NCBI GenBank assembly: GCA_026936335.1
Contig: JAPMXV010000011.1
Coordinates: forward strand, 124,001 to 188,000
DNA: 64,000 nucleotides
Origin: Mantamonas sphyraenae
Taxonomy: Eukaryota; CRuMs; Mantamonadidae
Reading direction: 5' to 3'
Position numbers and translations under genes: made by a program. Below the pieces are notes generated by a model, which saw only the letters and a list, made by a program, of their open reading frames with translations, made no database searches and was not told where the DNA came from. Positions 21,101 through 33,000 of the stretch are shown piece after piece (position 1 is the first letter of the stretch; each line of letters opens with the position of its first letter).

Positions 21101-23299
21101 TCGGTGGTGTACATGTTGTGTAGCGGCATCATCATGGTGCTGTACACGACGTCCTACCTGTATGTGCGCTTCGTGCCGCTTGCGTGCTGGGTGGTCTTTG
21201 TCAGCGGCTTTGAGTTTACACGCTCGCGCGTGACACTGGCCATCAGCCTGGTGTGCCTTGTGCTCGGCGGAGTTTTGCCGGGCGTGGGGTTTGTGCAGTT
21301 GTACGCGGTGTGGTCTGGGTTTCTGATTGTGGCATGCGCGGGTGTACTGTCTCAGCTCGCGTTTGTACGCGTGCTGGAAGATGGATTTGTGCTGCTGACG
21401 ATGAGCCAGATCGAACACGACCAATCGTACAAGTTTGCCGTGCAAACGGAGAAGCTGCTGTCCAACATCTTTCCCAAGGAGATCGCCGTGCGGTTTGCAC
21501 GCGAGGAGGGCTTCTTCAACGAGGAGAACGACAGCGACGACGACGATGACGAAGTCCTGGACGAAGACGACGAGTTGTTGCTGGACACACCCACGCCAGC
21601 GGACAAGTTGGACAAGAAGAGGCTGGATGAAGCAATGGAGGACATGGCGGCCAGTGACACGGATGTGATTGTGGAGCTGGACGACGGGGAAGAGGGCGAC
21701 GACAGCGTGGTTGTGGCCGACCGAAGGGTGGCGTCACTGGCCAAATCCCACGACATGTTTCACAGCGAATCGCTGTTGTCCGTGGACGAAGAAGCCAAAC
21801 GGGAAATGGCCGCGGCCGAGTCGCCACGGCACAAATCGCTGCCGGCGAGCGCCAGCTTCATCGATGACGACGAGTCGGACATGCCCGAAGCCGAGGCGTC
21901 GAATGGCCTGGTGATGCTGAGCCAGATGAAGCTGTTTGACATGCTGATTGGCCCCGTTGGGGGCTCGAGCAAGGCGGACAAAAAGCGAACGAAGCAACTG
22001 GACAGATCGTACGGCATGCTGGCGCGCGAACACAAGGCAAGCGTGCTGTTTCTGAAGCTCAAGCTGCCGCGGGAGGTGGAGTGGGAGCGGCAGTTGGAGG
22101 AGGTACGTCGGGAGAAGGAGACGCGTGCGACTGCACGACGCACGTCGATGTTGTCCTTACCGGCGTCAAACGGCTCGGCAGAGGACGGTGCAAGTGTGCC
22201 CGATTCAGAGAGCACCGATTCGTACGGGCGCGCCAACCCGATGTACTTCGAGGAGGCAGTGGAGAGCGTGAAGCAGTTGCACGAAATCTACTCAAAGCTG
22301 GACATGTTGTGCGAGGAGCACAAGGTGGAGAAGATGAAGAGCAACGGCAACTATTACATGGTGGCTGCGGGTCTGCCGGGCAGAGATCGTCACCACGCGC
22401 TGCATCTTGTGCGTATGGCGCTCAAGGCAATCGAAATGCTTCTGGAAGACTGCCAAGGGATCCAAGTGTACGCAGGGATCAACAGCGGGCGAGTGGTGGC
22501 GTCGCTGGTGGGCAAGACGAAATGGCAGTACGACATCTTTGGCGACACGGTGAACGTGTCGTCGCGCATGATGTCCACTGCAGGCAGGCCTAATGTGCTC
22601 CACGTGAGCAAGAGCACATATCAGCACGTGATGCGTAGCGTGTCCGAGCTTGGTGAGGCTGCGTATGACGACGAGGACGGATTCCGGGACTTTGTGTTCC
22701 AGCGCAGGGAGAAGACGTACGTGAAGGGCAAGGGCCTTATGACAACGTACTTTGTGCACACCAAGGAATTCGTGTCTGAGGAGAGCCAGCGACACAGCTA
22801 TGTAAAGCTGGAGGATCCCAAGTCGGGCAGCCTGGGCAGGAACAAGGGCCGGCGCACGTTGTCGGCGCTGAACGAACGCGTGGCGAGCGATGCCAAGGTG
22901 AGCCTGGACAAAGGCTTGTTTAGTGGTGAAGAGGCGTCAACCATGGTGCGCCGAACGACGTTCACGCCGCCAGCAGCCCAGAAAAATAGCGGTGGTCGGC
23001 GACCCACGCTGCGCTCCTCACTCACCTCGGCTCCCAATCTGGAGGCGGTGGAGGAGAAAGATGATGGAGAAGAGGAGGATGTTGTGGTGGTGGTGGTTGC
23101 GGAAGAGGAAGCAGAGGAGAGTGCACGAGAGGAGGAGGAGGAGAAGGAGGAGGAGCCGCCCGCACCGCCTGCACAAGAGACTGTGGACGTGGAAGAGGAT
23201 GAGGAGGGAGATGAGAACGCAAAGGAGGACCCTGCGCCGCCTGCGCAAGAGGCTGCAGAGGGGAAAGCGAGGGACGGCGAGGAAAAGCAGGCATTGTGA
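18113..23299 (+). CDS. Two-domain transmembrane adenylyl cyclase
   Basis: Exons 18113-18653 and 18828-23299 (intron 18654-18827, GTACGT donor) encode 1,670 residues with the plan TM cluster - C1 - TM cluster - C2, as in animal membrane adenylyl cyclases. C1 holds both metal-binding aspartates (QLDIVGFTTL, Asp318; KTIGDAYICA, Asp363). C2 lacks them (KMKSNGNYYMVAAG) but keeps the Lys of the substrate pocket and the block YDIFGDTVNVSSRM, near residue 1415, with the adenine-selecting Asp, Asn and the catalytic Arg. A C1/C2 dimer making cAMP from ATP is therefore predicted. Linkers after C1, before C2 and at the C-terminus are long, acidic and Glu-rich. Met at 18113 is preceded by good context; the upstream frame is CA-repeat. 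It lies just downstream of G-beta. Confidence 0.92.
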
Positions 23300-23348
23300 A
23301 AACATTGTTGAATGGTTTGTGGATTGTTGAAAAGGCGCCCCCTTCTCC

Positions 23349-23351
<3 letters not shown>

Positions 23352-23382
<31 letters not shown>
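23352..23382. repeat. (GT)n microsatellite in a convergent spacer
   Basis: About 15 GT units in the ~97-bp spacer between the adenylyl cyclase stop (23299) and the BORCS8-like stop (23397-23399). It probably lies in the 3' untranslated region of one or both genes. Confidence 0.9.
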
Positions 23383-23384
<2 letters not shown>

Positions 23385-23396
23385 CTGGCTGTCGGC

Positions 23397-24454
23397 TCAA
23401 GAGAAGCTCTTTGCAGCAATCTCCTTCTTCTTCTTCTTGCCCTTCTTCTTCTTTTTCTTCTTGGAGCCACTTGTATCGACGATGCTCATGTCTGGTTCAA
23501 AATTCTTGCCGCCCTCGCTGCTAGCCAGCTTGGCAAGCAGTTCCTCCTTGCTGGAGACAGTGGAGGTGGAGGTGGGAGCTGCAGCGACGGCGGGTTGGGC
23601 TTCCTGAGGGTCACCCGGGTCCTGTACAGTGTTGGTTGAGGTGGATGAGCTTGTACTGGCTGTGCTGGTGCTGGTGCTGGCGCTGGTGGCACTTTTTGTT
23701 GATGTGAACGTGACCTGCTTGTTGTCGTTGTCCTTTCGTGGCTAAGTGAGGGGGAGGTTGTGGATGCAGCAGACGCCTGCTCGTCCGCAGTCTCCTGTGC
23801 GGTGTTATTCTCCTGCGAAACGGTGTCTTTTCGAGATTCTGTGGTGGTGGTGGTGCTGCTGCTGTTGGTTGACGGAGTGTCGTCATCTATAGTGCCTTGT
23901 GGAGTGTCGCTGACGGAGGGTTTGCGTGGAGTTGGGTGTTTGACGCCACTTTTTGCTTCCTGGATGAGCTCACAGGTTGCAATTGCGCGATGCAGGTGCT
24001 CCTGCAACGAGTCGATGCGCTCGTTCACGCTGGACATGTCACGGACTGTGCGCAGGGAGTAATTGACGTCAAAGAGACTAGACTCCACGCGTTTGTGGGT
24101 CTTTTTCAATTCGGTCTGCCATGGTGCAACGGAGGTGAGCGGGCACGCAGACACACACACAAGGGGACGAACACACAGCGTGCAATGCCGCACGGTGGTA
24201 GCAAGGGTATGAAAGGCACACAACCGTGGCTGAGGCGGCTGCAAACGCACCCTCTTTTCGACGAGTTCGGGCACACTTCGTTGAACGTGCTCCTGGACAC
24301 GATACAGACCCACGGATGGCTCGTTGGCCAGGTGGTGCAAATATTCGCTGCCACGGCGCATGGTGTTGTCCCAACGCGTGATGGATTGCGACGAGAGAAC
24401 AGTGGCGGTGAGCGAGGCCTTGTTGGCCGCAGAAAACGGGTCTCCACTCTGCAT
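23397..24454 (-). CDS. BORCS8: BORCS8-like subunit of the BORC lysosome-positioning complex
   Basis: BORC couples lysosomes to Arl8 and kinesin. The N-terminal core matches BORCS8: LANEPSVGLYRVQEHVQRS then VPELVEKR, and after a 135-nt intron (24116-24250, GTGCGT donor) TELKKTHKRVESSLFDVNYS and an IDSLQEHLHRAI helix. Met at 24454 (MQSGDPFSAANK) is the likely start; the frame is open further upstream. The C-terminal part is Ser/Thr-rich. The frame that reads the conserved core runs on without stops, but a second frame carries a more protein-like tail (SSKEELLAKLASSEGG, then a poly-Lys stretch) ending at 23397. It is entered through a likely intron ending ccctcacttag near 23743. The core is well supported; the tail structure is not. 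It is divergent with FIS1. Confidence 0.8.
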
Positions 24455-24600
24455 GGTGGTTGTGTTGGATGCACACGCGTCGCGAAGAGTGACGGGCACA
24501 GGAGAATGGATTCCGCGTGGGTGGGTGCTTTGTGGCACTGCACTGAATGCGCTCAGGTGGCCAAGAAGAAAGCGAGGTCAGGCTTCGAAACGAGAGGCCA
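24455..24600. promoter_or_regulatory. Divergent promoter region, BORCS8-like / FIS1
   Basis: 146 bp between two opposite start codons. Both genes would act in organelle positioning or division (lysosome and mitochondrion), so a shared control region is plausible. No core motif is obvious by eye. Confidence 0.4.
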
Positions 24601-25089
24601 ATGAGCAGCAAATTCGACGCACAGGGGATGTTGGATGCCATCGAAGACGGGGACGTGGACAGCAGTGAGGCACTGCTGGCGGCAGAGAAGCAGCATGCGG
24701 TGGAGGAGGTTGAAAATGGCGTGGCCAGTGAGGAAGCAAGCATGGCGCTAGCCATGCAGTTGGTGCGATGCCAAAGCCCAGATCTGATCCGAAGGGGCGT
24801 TCTGCTCCTCAAGGACCTTGCGCTGAGGAAGAAAGATGAGCCGTTCGACGCCGAGTTGGTGTTCCTGCTTGCCGTGGGACAATTCCGCCTGGACGAGGTG
24901 AACGACGCTCGCAAGTTCTGCAACACCATCCTGAACGTGAAACCCAACGACGCACGTGCATTGGGGCTGAAGGAGCTTTGTGAGGAGAAACTTGTGTCGG
25001 AGGGGACCACAGGAGCGTTGGTGGTGGCTGGGGTTGCTGCAGCGGCCATCGGAATCGCAGCAGCGCTGGCCAGCAGCAGCAAGAAGTGA
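24601..25089 (+). CDS. FIS1: FIS1 mitochondrial/peroxisomal fission adaptor
   Basis: FIS1 is a tail-anchored outer-membrane protein that takes part in fission with dynamin-like GTPases. The product, from ATG 24601 (MSSKFDAQG), has 162 residues against about 150 for the family. The TPR-like core is visible: ALAMQLVRCQSPDLIRRGVL, then LVFLLAVGQFRLDEVNDARK and LNVKPNDARALGLKEL. The C-terminus is a Gly/Ala-rich hydrophobic anchor followed by SSSKK, the normal tail-anchor layout. It is intronless. The frame is open upstream to 24547 but that part has no family similarity. It precedes the kinesin on the same strand by 117 bp. Confidence 0.92.
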   Translation: MSSKFDAQGMLDAIEDGDVDSSEALLAAEKQHAVEEVENGVASEEASMALAMQLVRCQSPDLIRRGVLLLKDLALRKKDEPFDAELVFLLAVGQFRLDEVNDARKFCNTILNVKPNDARALGLKELCEEKLVSEGTTGALVVAGVAAAAIGIAAALASSSKK

Positions 25090-25206
25090 AGAATAGGAGG
25101 GGAAGGCGACGAGAGGAAGGAGGAATGTGAATAGCCATGAATAAGAGCGGGCGCAGCCAAACAAAAACCCACACCGCTCCCCACACGCACTCACTCGTCA
25201 CTGCCC

Positions 25207-28200
25207 ATGTCCAGGCTGCTGGCAAACACCCGTGTGACGCCGGCTCGGCCGAGTGAACAGACGTGGGACGAGGGGGTCACGGCCATGGAAGAGGGAGGCT
25301 CTGGAATCAACGTACGAAAACGGCGAGAGATTGCGCAGCAGCAGCAGCAGGTGATGCAACCTCGTATCAACGAGGAAGAGTATGTGCCTGCAGAGTTGGC
25401 ACGCAGCAAGGTGTTGGCCATCGAAGCAGACATGCGCAAGATGAAAGAGGAGCACGAGAGCATCATCGAGCAGATTGAAACGCACTACGAAGCCATGCTG
25501 GAAGAAACCGAGGTAAGGGCCCAGGAACGGCATGGACACAAAAGAGAGGATGGGGTGGAGTGCCAGAACCGAAAACACATGAGGTGGCTACCTTGTGGGA
25601 AGAAGGAAGGGTCGTATGCTGACCAACACGCACACGCACACAGGCACACTACGTGAAGTACATCCGCGAAGTGACCAAGCAGCACACAGACAAGATTGCC
25701 AAGCAGAAGAGCATCCTGCTGAGTGTCAACCAAGAAGTGAAGTCGTACAAAACGCAGGCGCAGCAAACCATCAAGGTAAGCAGGCAGTGGCACGGAGCAA
25801 GTGTGGAAAACGCAGAGGGCGCGAGCGGGCAGATAACGGTTTTCACGATTTCGCGCTATCTGCCCGCCCCTGCGCAAATCAGGGAGCGGCAAGCATGGCT
25901 AGCCACGCCCAAGGGTCGCATACGATGCATATGAACGACGTGTGCACGCATGACCATGTATCGATTCGTGTGTGCAGCACACAGCCGTTGGACGGCGCGC
26001 TGACACAGAGACCACGTCCTCCCTTCCCTCGTGGCCGCACAGCAATTGCAAGAGAAGAACACACAGCTGTTTGTGGAAAACGGCGAACTGATGCGCAAGC
26101 TGACATTTGATATGAACGAGCTTCAATCGGAAAAGGTAGGGGTTGAGACGCTCGCACGCACTCGCTCGGGCACGCGACGCAACACAGCAACGACACTCAC
26201 ACCACATACACACACGCCTCAGGAACGAGAACTGCGTGAGCTGGCAGCCAAGTTTGAAAAGGAAAAGGGAGAGGCCAGCGCAAAGAACAAACAGGCGTTG
26301 CAAGAGGCGCAGGAGCGAGCTGAGAAGGCAGCTGCAGACGCGGCAGCGTCGAGGAGCACTGCGGCGCCGGTGGCAGCAGCAGCGGCCACAAACACAGCGC
26401 AGGTAGACGAAAGCGCACTGCGCAAGGTGGAGGACGAGCTGAAGGCGGCACAGAAGGAGCTGGAGGAGCAGGAGGCAATGATCAAGAAGCTGGAGCGCGA
26501 AAAGGCTGACCAAGCACAGAAGCTGGCACTGCTGGAGGGAGGGGCTGACGACGAGGAAGAGGGAGAAAGCAGCAACCTGTCGCTGGCGGCACAGAAGCAG
26601 TTGATGAGCACGCTGGACACGCTGCAGAAGGAAAACAGGCACAATCTGGAGCGGATCGACGAGCTGGAACGGCAGCTGCATCACGACGAGGCAACAGATG
26701 GGGAAACCATCAAGGAATTGCGGGCACAAGTGGCGACGCTGGAAACCGAGCGTGACGAGGCACGTGCGGCAGCAACCAAGGCAGCAGCCAGTGCGCCGAG
26801 CAACATGCCGCCGCTGCCCGGAGCCGGAGGCGTACCGAGTGGAGGCGCCGCAGCCACAAGTGCACAGGACAAGGCCAAAATGGAGGGTTTGGAGAAGCGC
26901 ATCCGGGAGCTGGAGGCGTCGCAGGCGGCAGCGACGCGGGAGGCGGAAATTGCGGCGCAGGCAGCGTCGCGTGAGATCGAGACGTTGAAAACAGAGGTGC
27001 AAATGGAGCGAGAGAACGCAGAGCAGCAACGCAAACAACTGCAAGACACTCTGGCAGCCCTGTCGGCCACAGGTGAGGACGCGGAAGAGGAGGCAAGCAA
27101 CAACGCCGGCAGCAGCAGTTCAGCAGACAGCGAAGCTGTGGGCGATCCGGAAACACAGCAGCGCATCGATGAAATCCAGGGTGAGTTGAACGAAATCATG
27201 GACCTTGGAGACAAGCTGGCACAGTGGAAGGCCGACTTTGTGGAGGAGAACGGGCGGGATCCGGGCAAGGATGATCTGGATCCGATTCGAGCCGACATGA
27301 AGCGTCTGAAAAAGCTGAAGAAGAAGCGAGATGCCATGGAAGAGGAACTGGGCGAGCTGCAAGCCAAGCAGGAAGAAGCCAAGGCCAAAGCTCCGGCACA
27401 GGCTGCACCCGAGCCCAAACGCGGCAAGGGCGACCAATCGTCCGGGGCAGCTTCGGCCGCACTGGCCTCCCAGCTGGCAGCCGAGATTGCCTCAAAGCAG
27501 AAGCTGCAGGAGGAGGTGCAGCGGTCGAAGTTGGAGCACGAACGTGCAATCGCAGCGTTGCAGGAGCAGCTGGAACGCGAAAAGGCGGCGCTGGAGTCGC
27601 AGATGCGCACCGAAGTGGACGCTCTGAACGACGAGCTTGCTCGTGCCAAGCAAGACGCAGCCAGTGCAGGCGAGGCCGGTTCGGTTCCGCCTGAAGAGTA
27701 CACGCGGCTGCAACAACAGCTGGCCGACGCCGAAGCACGCGCTGCTGCCGCATCCACATCCAGCGGCAGCAGCAGCGGCGGTAGTGACAGCGGCAGCAGC
27801 AGCAAGGAGACGGAGGAGCTGCAACGCAAGGTGGCGGAACTGCAACAGGAATTGGAGGAAGTCAAGAAACGGCCAGCGCTGCCGGCAGTGCCTGCAGCAG
27901 GCGGATCAGCGAGTGGCACGGGCACCAGCGATGAAGCTGAGCAGAAGCTGAAGGAGCTGCAGGGACGCATCGATGAGTTGAACAAAGAAAACGACAAGCT
28001 GAAGCAAGAGGTCGCAGAGGGCCAGAGCAACAGCGCAGCAAACGCAGGCGCAGCAGCGGCGGCGGCGGCGGACAACAGCTCTGCGTTGGCGGCGGCACAA
28101 AGCGAACTGGAGAAGCTAAAGGAGGAACACGAAGCACAGGTGAACGAAGTGCAGAAAAAGTGGGCGGAGGAGCTGGAGAACACGAAACAGGGGCTGGAGA

Positions 28201-29978
28201 AGCAAAAGGCAGAGCTGCAGGCGTCGCTGGAGTCGCAGCAGAGCGAAAACGCAGCGCTGAAGAGCACATTGGAGGAGAAGGAGGCCAAGGTGAACGAGCT
28301 GGCGGGACGGCTGAACGAGATGGAAAGCAGTGGCAGCAACGAGCTGGAGGCTGTGCGTGCGGAGCTGGCCAAGGCACACGAGGAGCACGCAAGTGCACTG
28401 GCAGCACGGGAAAAGGAGCTGCAGGATGCCATGGAAGAGAGCCAGCAAAAGGCGCAGGCGGAACAGGAGCGGCTGCAGCAGGAGTTGGAAGAGAGCAGCT
28501 CGCAAGCAAGCAGCATGCAGGCCGACCTCAAGAGCAAGAGCGAGGAGGTGGAGAACCTGAAACAGGAAGTGGAAGAGCTGAAGGCAGCGGCCAGCGAGGC
28601 GGCAACGAAGCATGCGGAGATGCAGGAGCAACTCAAGGTGCTGGACGAGTGGATGCAAAAGGCAGAACAGCTGGAGGGCGAGGTGGCAGCGTTGACGGCT
28701 GCCAAAGACGACCTGGAGAAGAAGCTGAAGAAGGAGCAGAAGGAAAGGCGAGCGTTGCACAATGAGCTGCAGGATCGCGACGGTGCCATTCGTGTGTTTG
28801 CACGCTGCCGTCCGCCGAGCTCGAAGGAGCTGGCCAACTCGGAGTTCCGGGACGTGGTGGTCGTGCCCGACCCCATGGTGGTGGAGCTGGACAATGGCGA
28901 CGAGGACACGGACAACAAGACGTTCAACTTTGACATGGTGTTTCCGCAGGACTCGACGCAGGATCAGATGGGCGAGGCCACACAGTCGCTGATGCGCAGT
29001 GCCTGCGACGGTTACAACGTGTGCATCTTTGCGTACGGCCAGACGGGATCGGGCAAGACTTTCTCCATGTACGGACCCGAGGGCGACGTGAACCTGCACA
29101 GCGACATGCGCGGGATTGTGCCGCGTGCCCTGGTGGAGGTGTTTGACATCTGCGAGGAAGAAAAGACCACGCGGCCGTACCGCATCAGCATGTACATGAC
29201 GGAGCTGTACATCAACGACCTGCGCGATCTGCTGAACGAGGATCCTCCGAACAAGCGGCCGCCCCTGAAGATCCACATGAACGACAGCACGGGCATTGTG
29301 GAAATTGCCAACATTGTCACCGTGCCGGTGACCAGCCCCGAGGAGTGCTACGAAATGATGTTCAAGGGCCTGGCGCAGCGCAAGACGGCGTCGACAGAGA
29401 TGAACGAAGGGTCGTCGCGCTCGCACCTCATCTTTGCCCTGATGATTGAGAGGGACGAAAAGACAAAGAAGGGCAAGTGGAAGACCAAGGTGGGCAAGCT
29501 GTCACTGGTGGATCTGGCAGGGTCGGAGCGTGCGGACAAGACGGGCGCGGTGGGCCAGCAGCTGAAGGAAGGCATTGCCATCAACAAGAGCCTGTCGTAC
29601 CTGAGTGAACTCATTGGAAAGCTGTCCAAGAAGAAGAAGGGCGACCACATCAACTACCGCAACAGCAAACTGACGGAAGTCATGCAGGACTCGATTGGAG
29701 GCAACGCCAAGACGCTGATGATCATCTGTATTTCGCCGTCCAACTACAACGAGTCGGAAACGGCCAACTCGCTGACGTACGGTACGGCCGTGAAGCAAAT
29801 CAAGAATTCGGTGGTGCAGAATGTGGAGACGGACAAGACCAAGGCGCTGACAAAGAAGGTGAAGGATCTGCGCAAGGAAGTGAAGCGGCTCAAGGAAAAG
29901 GTGGGCGAGACAGACGAGGAGGACGAGGAGATGGGTGGAGACGACGATGACGGGGGGGTGGGGTCGTCCAGTGGATGA
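25207..29978 (+). CDS. Kinesin-14 (C-terminal motor) with long coiled coil
   Basis: Four exons: 25207-25512, 25644-25775, 26043-26135, 26223-29978, all joined in phase 0, giving 1,428 residues. Residues ~1-1020 are a long coiled coil with Ala/Ser-rich breaks. The motor is at the C-terminus (~1030-1390): IRVFARCRPP start, P-loop AYGQTGSGKTFSMYG (~1116), switch I NEGSSRSHLIF, switch II LVDLAGSERADKTGA and YRNSKLTEVMQDSIGGNAKT. The order neck coil then IRVFARCRP is diagnostic of kinesin-14, so minus-end-directed movement on microtubules is expected. A short basic coil plus an acidic tail follows the motor, as in calmodulin-binding kinesin-14s, though I cannot identify a calmodulin site. The 87-nt third intron is in frame and stop-free, so the start of the last exon needs transcript support. 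Confidence 0.93.
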
Positions 29979-30050
29979 TTGGGAACATGTGTGGGGTGAG
30001 GGGGGGGCGGAAGAGAGGTTGGGACAGGCGCCCGAAGTTCGACAACAAAA

Positions 30051-33000
30051 ATGTCTTCCTCTTCGTCGTCATCATCGTCGTCGGGGGCTGCAGGCGGGTC
30101 GAGCTCGTCGTCGAATGCTCTGTTGAACATCCGGTAGGTGGAAAGGAGGGGGACGGGAGCACGTGGGCGAGAGAGGGGGCCGGGAGAGGAAAGTGGCTAA
30201 CGATCACCTTGGCGCAGACACGTGTTTGGCCTCAAGGCGGACGTGAAGGACAACATTGCGTTTGTGGACGAGAGCAGCGTGGTGTACCCGGCTGGTAACA
30301 CGCTGTTGATCAGCAACCACGACCAGAAGATCCAAAAGTTCTTTCAGGCGGGCAAGGAGAAGCCGCACAACATCACGGCCATGACCACGTCGCCGAACCG
30401 CCGCTACTGCGCAATTGCAGACGAGGGCACACGGGGAGCGAACATCCACGTGTACGACACGCACTCGATGAAACCAAAGCGAGTGTTGACGACGCAGGAA
30501 GTGGGCTCGACGGTAAGCAAAGGGCGGGTAAAGGCGAGGCGGCGAGGGCGGCGGCGAGAGGCCGTTTTCGCCACGCGAGCTGCGAGCGGAGCATGCGGGA
30601 AAACGCTGACACCGAGGCCCGTGGGCACACACATGGACAGCACTACACGTCACTGTGCTTCTCATCAGACAACAAGCTGCTTCTTGCGCAAGGTGGAGCG
30701 CCTGACTACACACTGGTGGTGTGGGCGTGGGACAAAAGCAAGGTGGTGACAACGGTCAAAACGACCAACCAGAACAACGCGCCGATCTACCAGGCCAGCT
30801 TCAATCCGTACAACAGCGCGCTCATCTGCGTGTCTGGACTGTCGGGCATCTTCAAGATCTTCAAGTTTGTGGATGGCATCCTGAAGCTTGTGCAGACGCA
30901 GCTGGCAAAGCGGACGGGCAAGCCGCCAAACTACCTGGCGCACGCATGGGTGTCTGACGACCGGGTGATGGTCGGCACAGACACAGGCGAGCTGATGCTG
31001 GTGGAGGCGGCTGACAACAAGAGTGTGGTGACGCAGGAAACGCGTGAGTCGCACAGTATCGAGGCGATTGTGGCCACGCAAAAGGGGTTCATCTGCGCGG
31101 GCGACGGATGCATGATTTCGCTGTTTGATCGTACCGAGGATCAGTTCAAGCCGAACAAGAGCTTTGCCGTGGCCATGGACAACATCAAAATCAAGAACCT
31201 TGCGCTGTCGCCGTCGGAGGAGACGCTTGCGTGCACGCTGGAAAACTCGCAGCTGATTGTGCTGTCGCTGAGCAACGCGGAGCTGCTCAAGAGCGACCAG
31301 CGGCTGGACCTCATGTCCCTGAGTTACCACAGTGACGCCATCACGGGCATCGACACGTGCGTGCGCAAGCCGCTTGTGGCGACATGCGGCATGGACCGCA
31401 GCGTGCGCGTGTGGAACTATGTGGAGCGCACGCTGGAGCTGGAGCACACGTTTGCCGAGGAGGCGTACTCGATTGCCTTCCACCCGTCGGGTCTGTTTGT
31501 GGTGGTGGGCTTCTCGGACAAGCTGCGGCTGTTGAATCTGCTGATGGAGGACATTTCCGTGTTCAAGGAGATCACAATCCGCGGGTGCAAAGAGGTGCGC
31601 TTCAGCAACGGAGGTCAGTACTTTGCGGCTGTGAACAGCAATACGATCCAGATCTTCAACACATGGACGTTTGAGAACGTGGGCAACATGCGCGGCCACA
31701 CGGGCAAGGTGCACTCGCTGGCGTGGACCAAGGACGACTCGGCCATCATCAGCGCAGGCGCAGACGGGTTCATTTACGAGTGGGACGTGGCGGACTTTAA
31801 GCGTGGCGACGAGAACACGGAGCGCAAGTGCAACTACAACGCCCTCGTGACGACGGGCGAAGGCTCGACACGCACCATCTATGCCGTTGGTTCGGACAAG
31901 CAGCTGCGCGAATTGCGCGACAACATGCAGTCGGACGAGTACGACAGCGTGGGTGGAGTCATGTTGACGGCATTGGCGGTGCCGAGCGGCTCGAAGCACC
32001 TGCTGCTGGCAGGCACGGAAGACGGCAGCGTGCGTGCGTACAAGACAAACCTGAGTGCATCGAACGCAGCGGATCCGATCGAGGTGGCATGCCATCTGGG
32101 CAGCGTGACGCGCATGTGTGTGTCGTACGACGACAACTACGTGTTCAGTGTGGGCGCGGACGGGGCGCTGTTTATGCTGGACATCAAGGAGAAGGACGTG
32201 CGCAAACTCACCACACGCAAGGACAAGGAGGTGGCGTGGGCGGAGGAGGTGCTGGTGACCAAGTCGGACCTGGAGGACAAGGAAACGAAGCTGGCGGAAT
32301 ACTCGTCGCGCGTGCAGGAACTGAACACACAGCTGGACTATCAACTGCGCATGAAGGAGTTGAACCACACGGAGAAGTTGAAGGAGCTGCGTGAGAAGCA
32401 CCAGCACGAGATGGAGCAGGAGAAACGCAAGTTTGAAATGCTGAGTGCCGAGAAGAACGAAGCCGACCAAGAGTACGAAGCAAAGCTGAAGCAACAAGCA
32501 GAGAAGTACCAGGCGCAGCTGCGCGAGCTGGATTCGAGCTACCACGAAAAGTTCCTTGTGCATGCGCAGCGGTACGAGGCGCTGGAGAAGGAAAAGAGCG
32601 CGATGAACGCCGAGTGGGACCAGCGGCAGCAGATGCTGATTGAGAACAACGAACAGGTGATCCAGGAGCTGACGGAAGACTACGACCAGAAGCAGCAGGA
32701 GGACCAGGCGATGATGAAGGAGCTGAAGCTGGAGATGGCGGACCTGATCCGCGAGTTTGAGGAGACGAAGCGACAGCTGGAAGAGGATGTCGACAGAGAG
32801 ATCGAAGACCTGAAGGAAAAGTACGAGAAGCAGCTGAGCGAGCAGGAAACGGAGGCGCTGCGTCTGAAGGGCGAAAATGCGATCCTGAAGAAGAAGTTCT
32901 TGATGTTGAAGAAGGACATCGAGGACCAGCAGGAGCAGATCAAGTTCTTCTTCAACCAGAACAAGGAGTTCTACAACACAATCCGCAACAAGGACGCGGA

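Noticed and set aside
19259-21445. A 728-residue minus-strand frame and similar long antisense frames (26681-28936, 5526-7049, 55921-58086)
   Set aside because: Each mirrors a confident gene on the other strand (cyclase, kinesin, OTU, ACSL) and shows shadow composition only.
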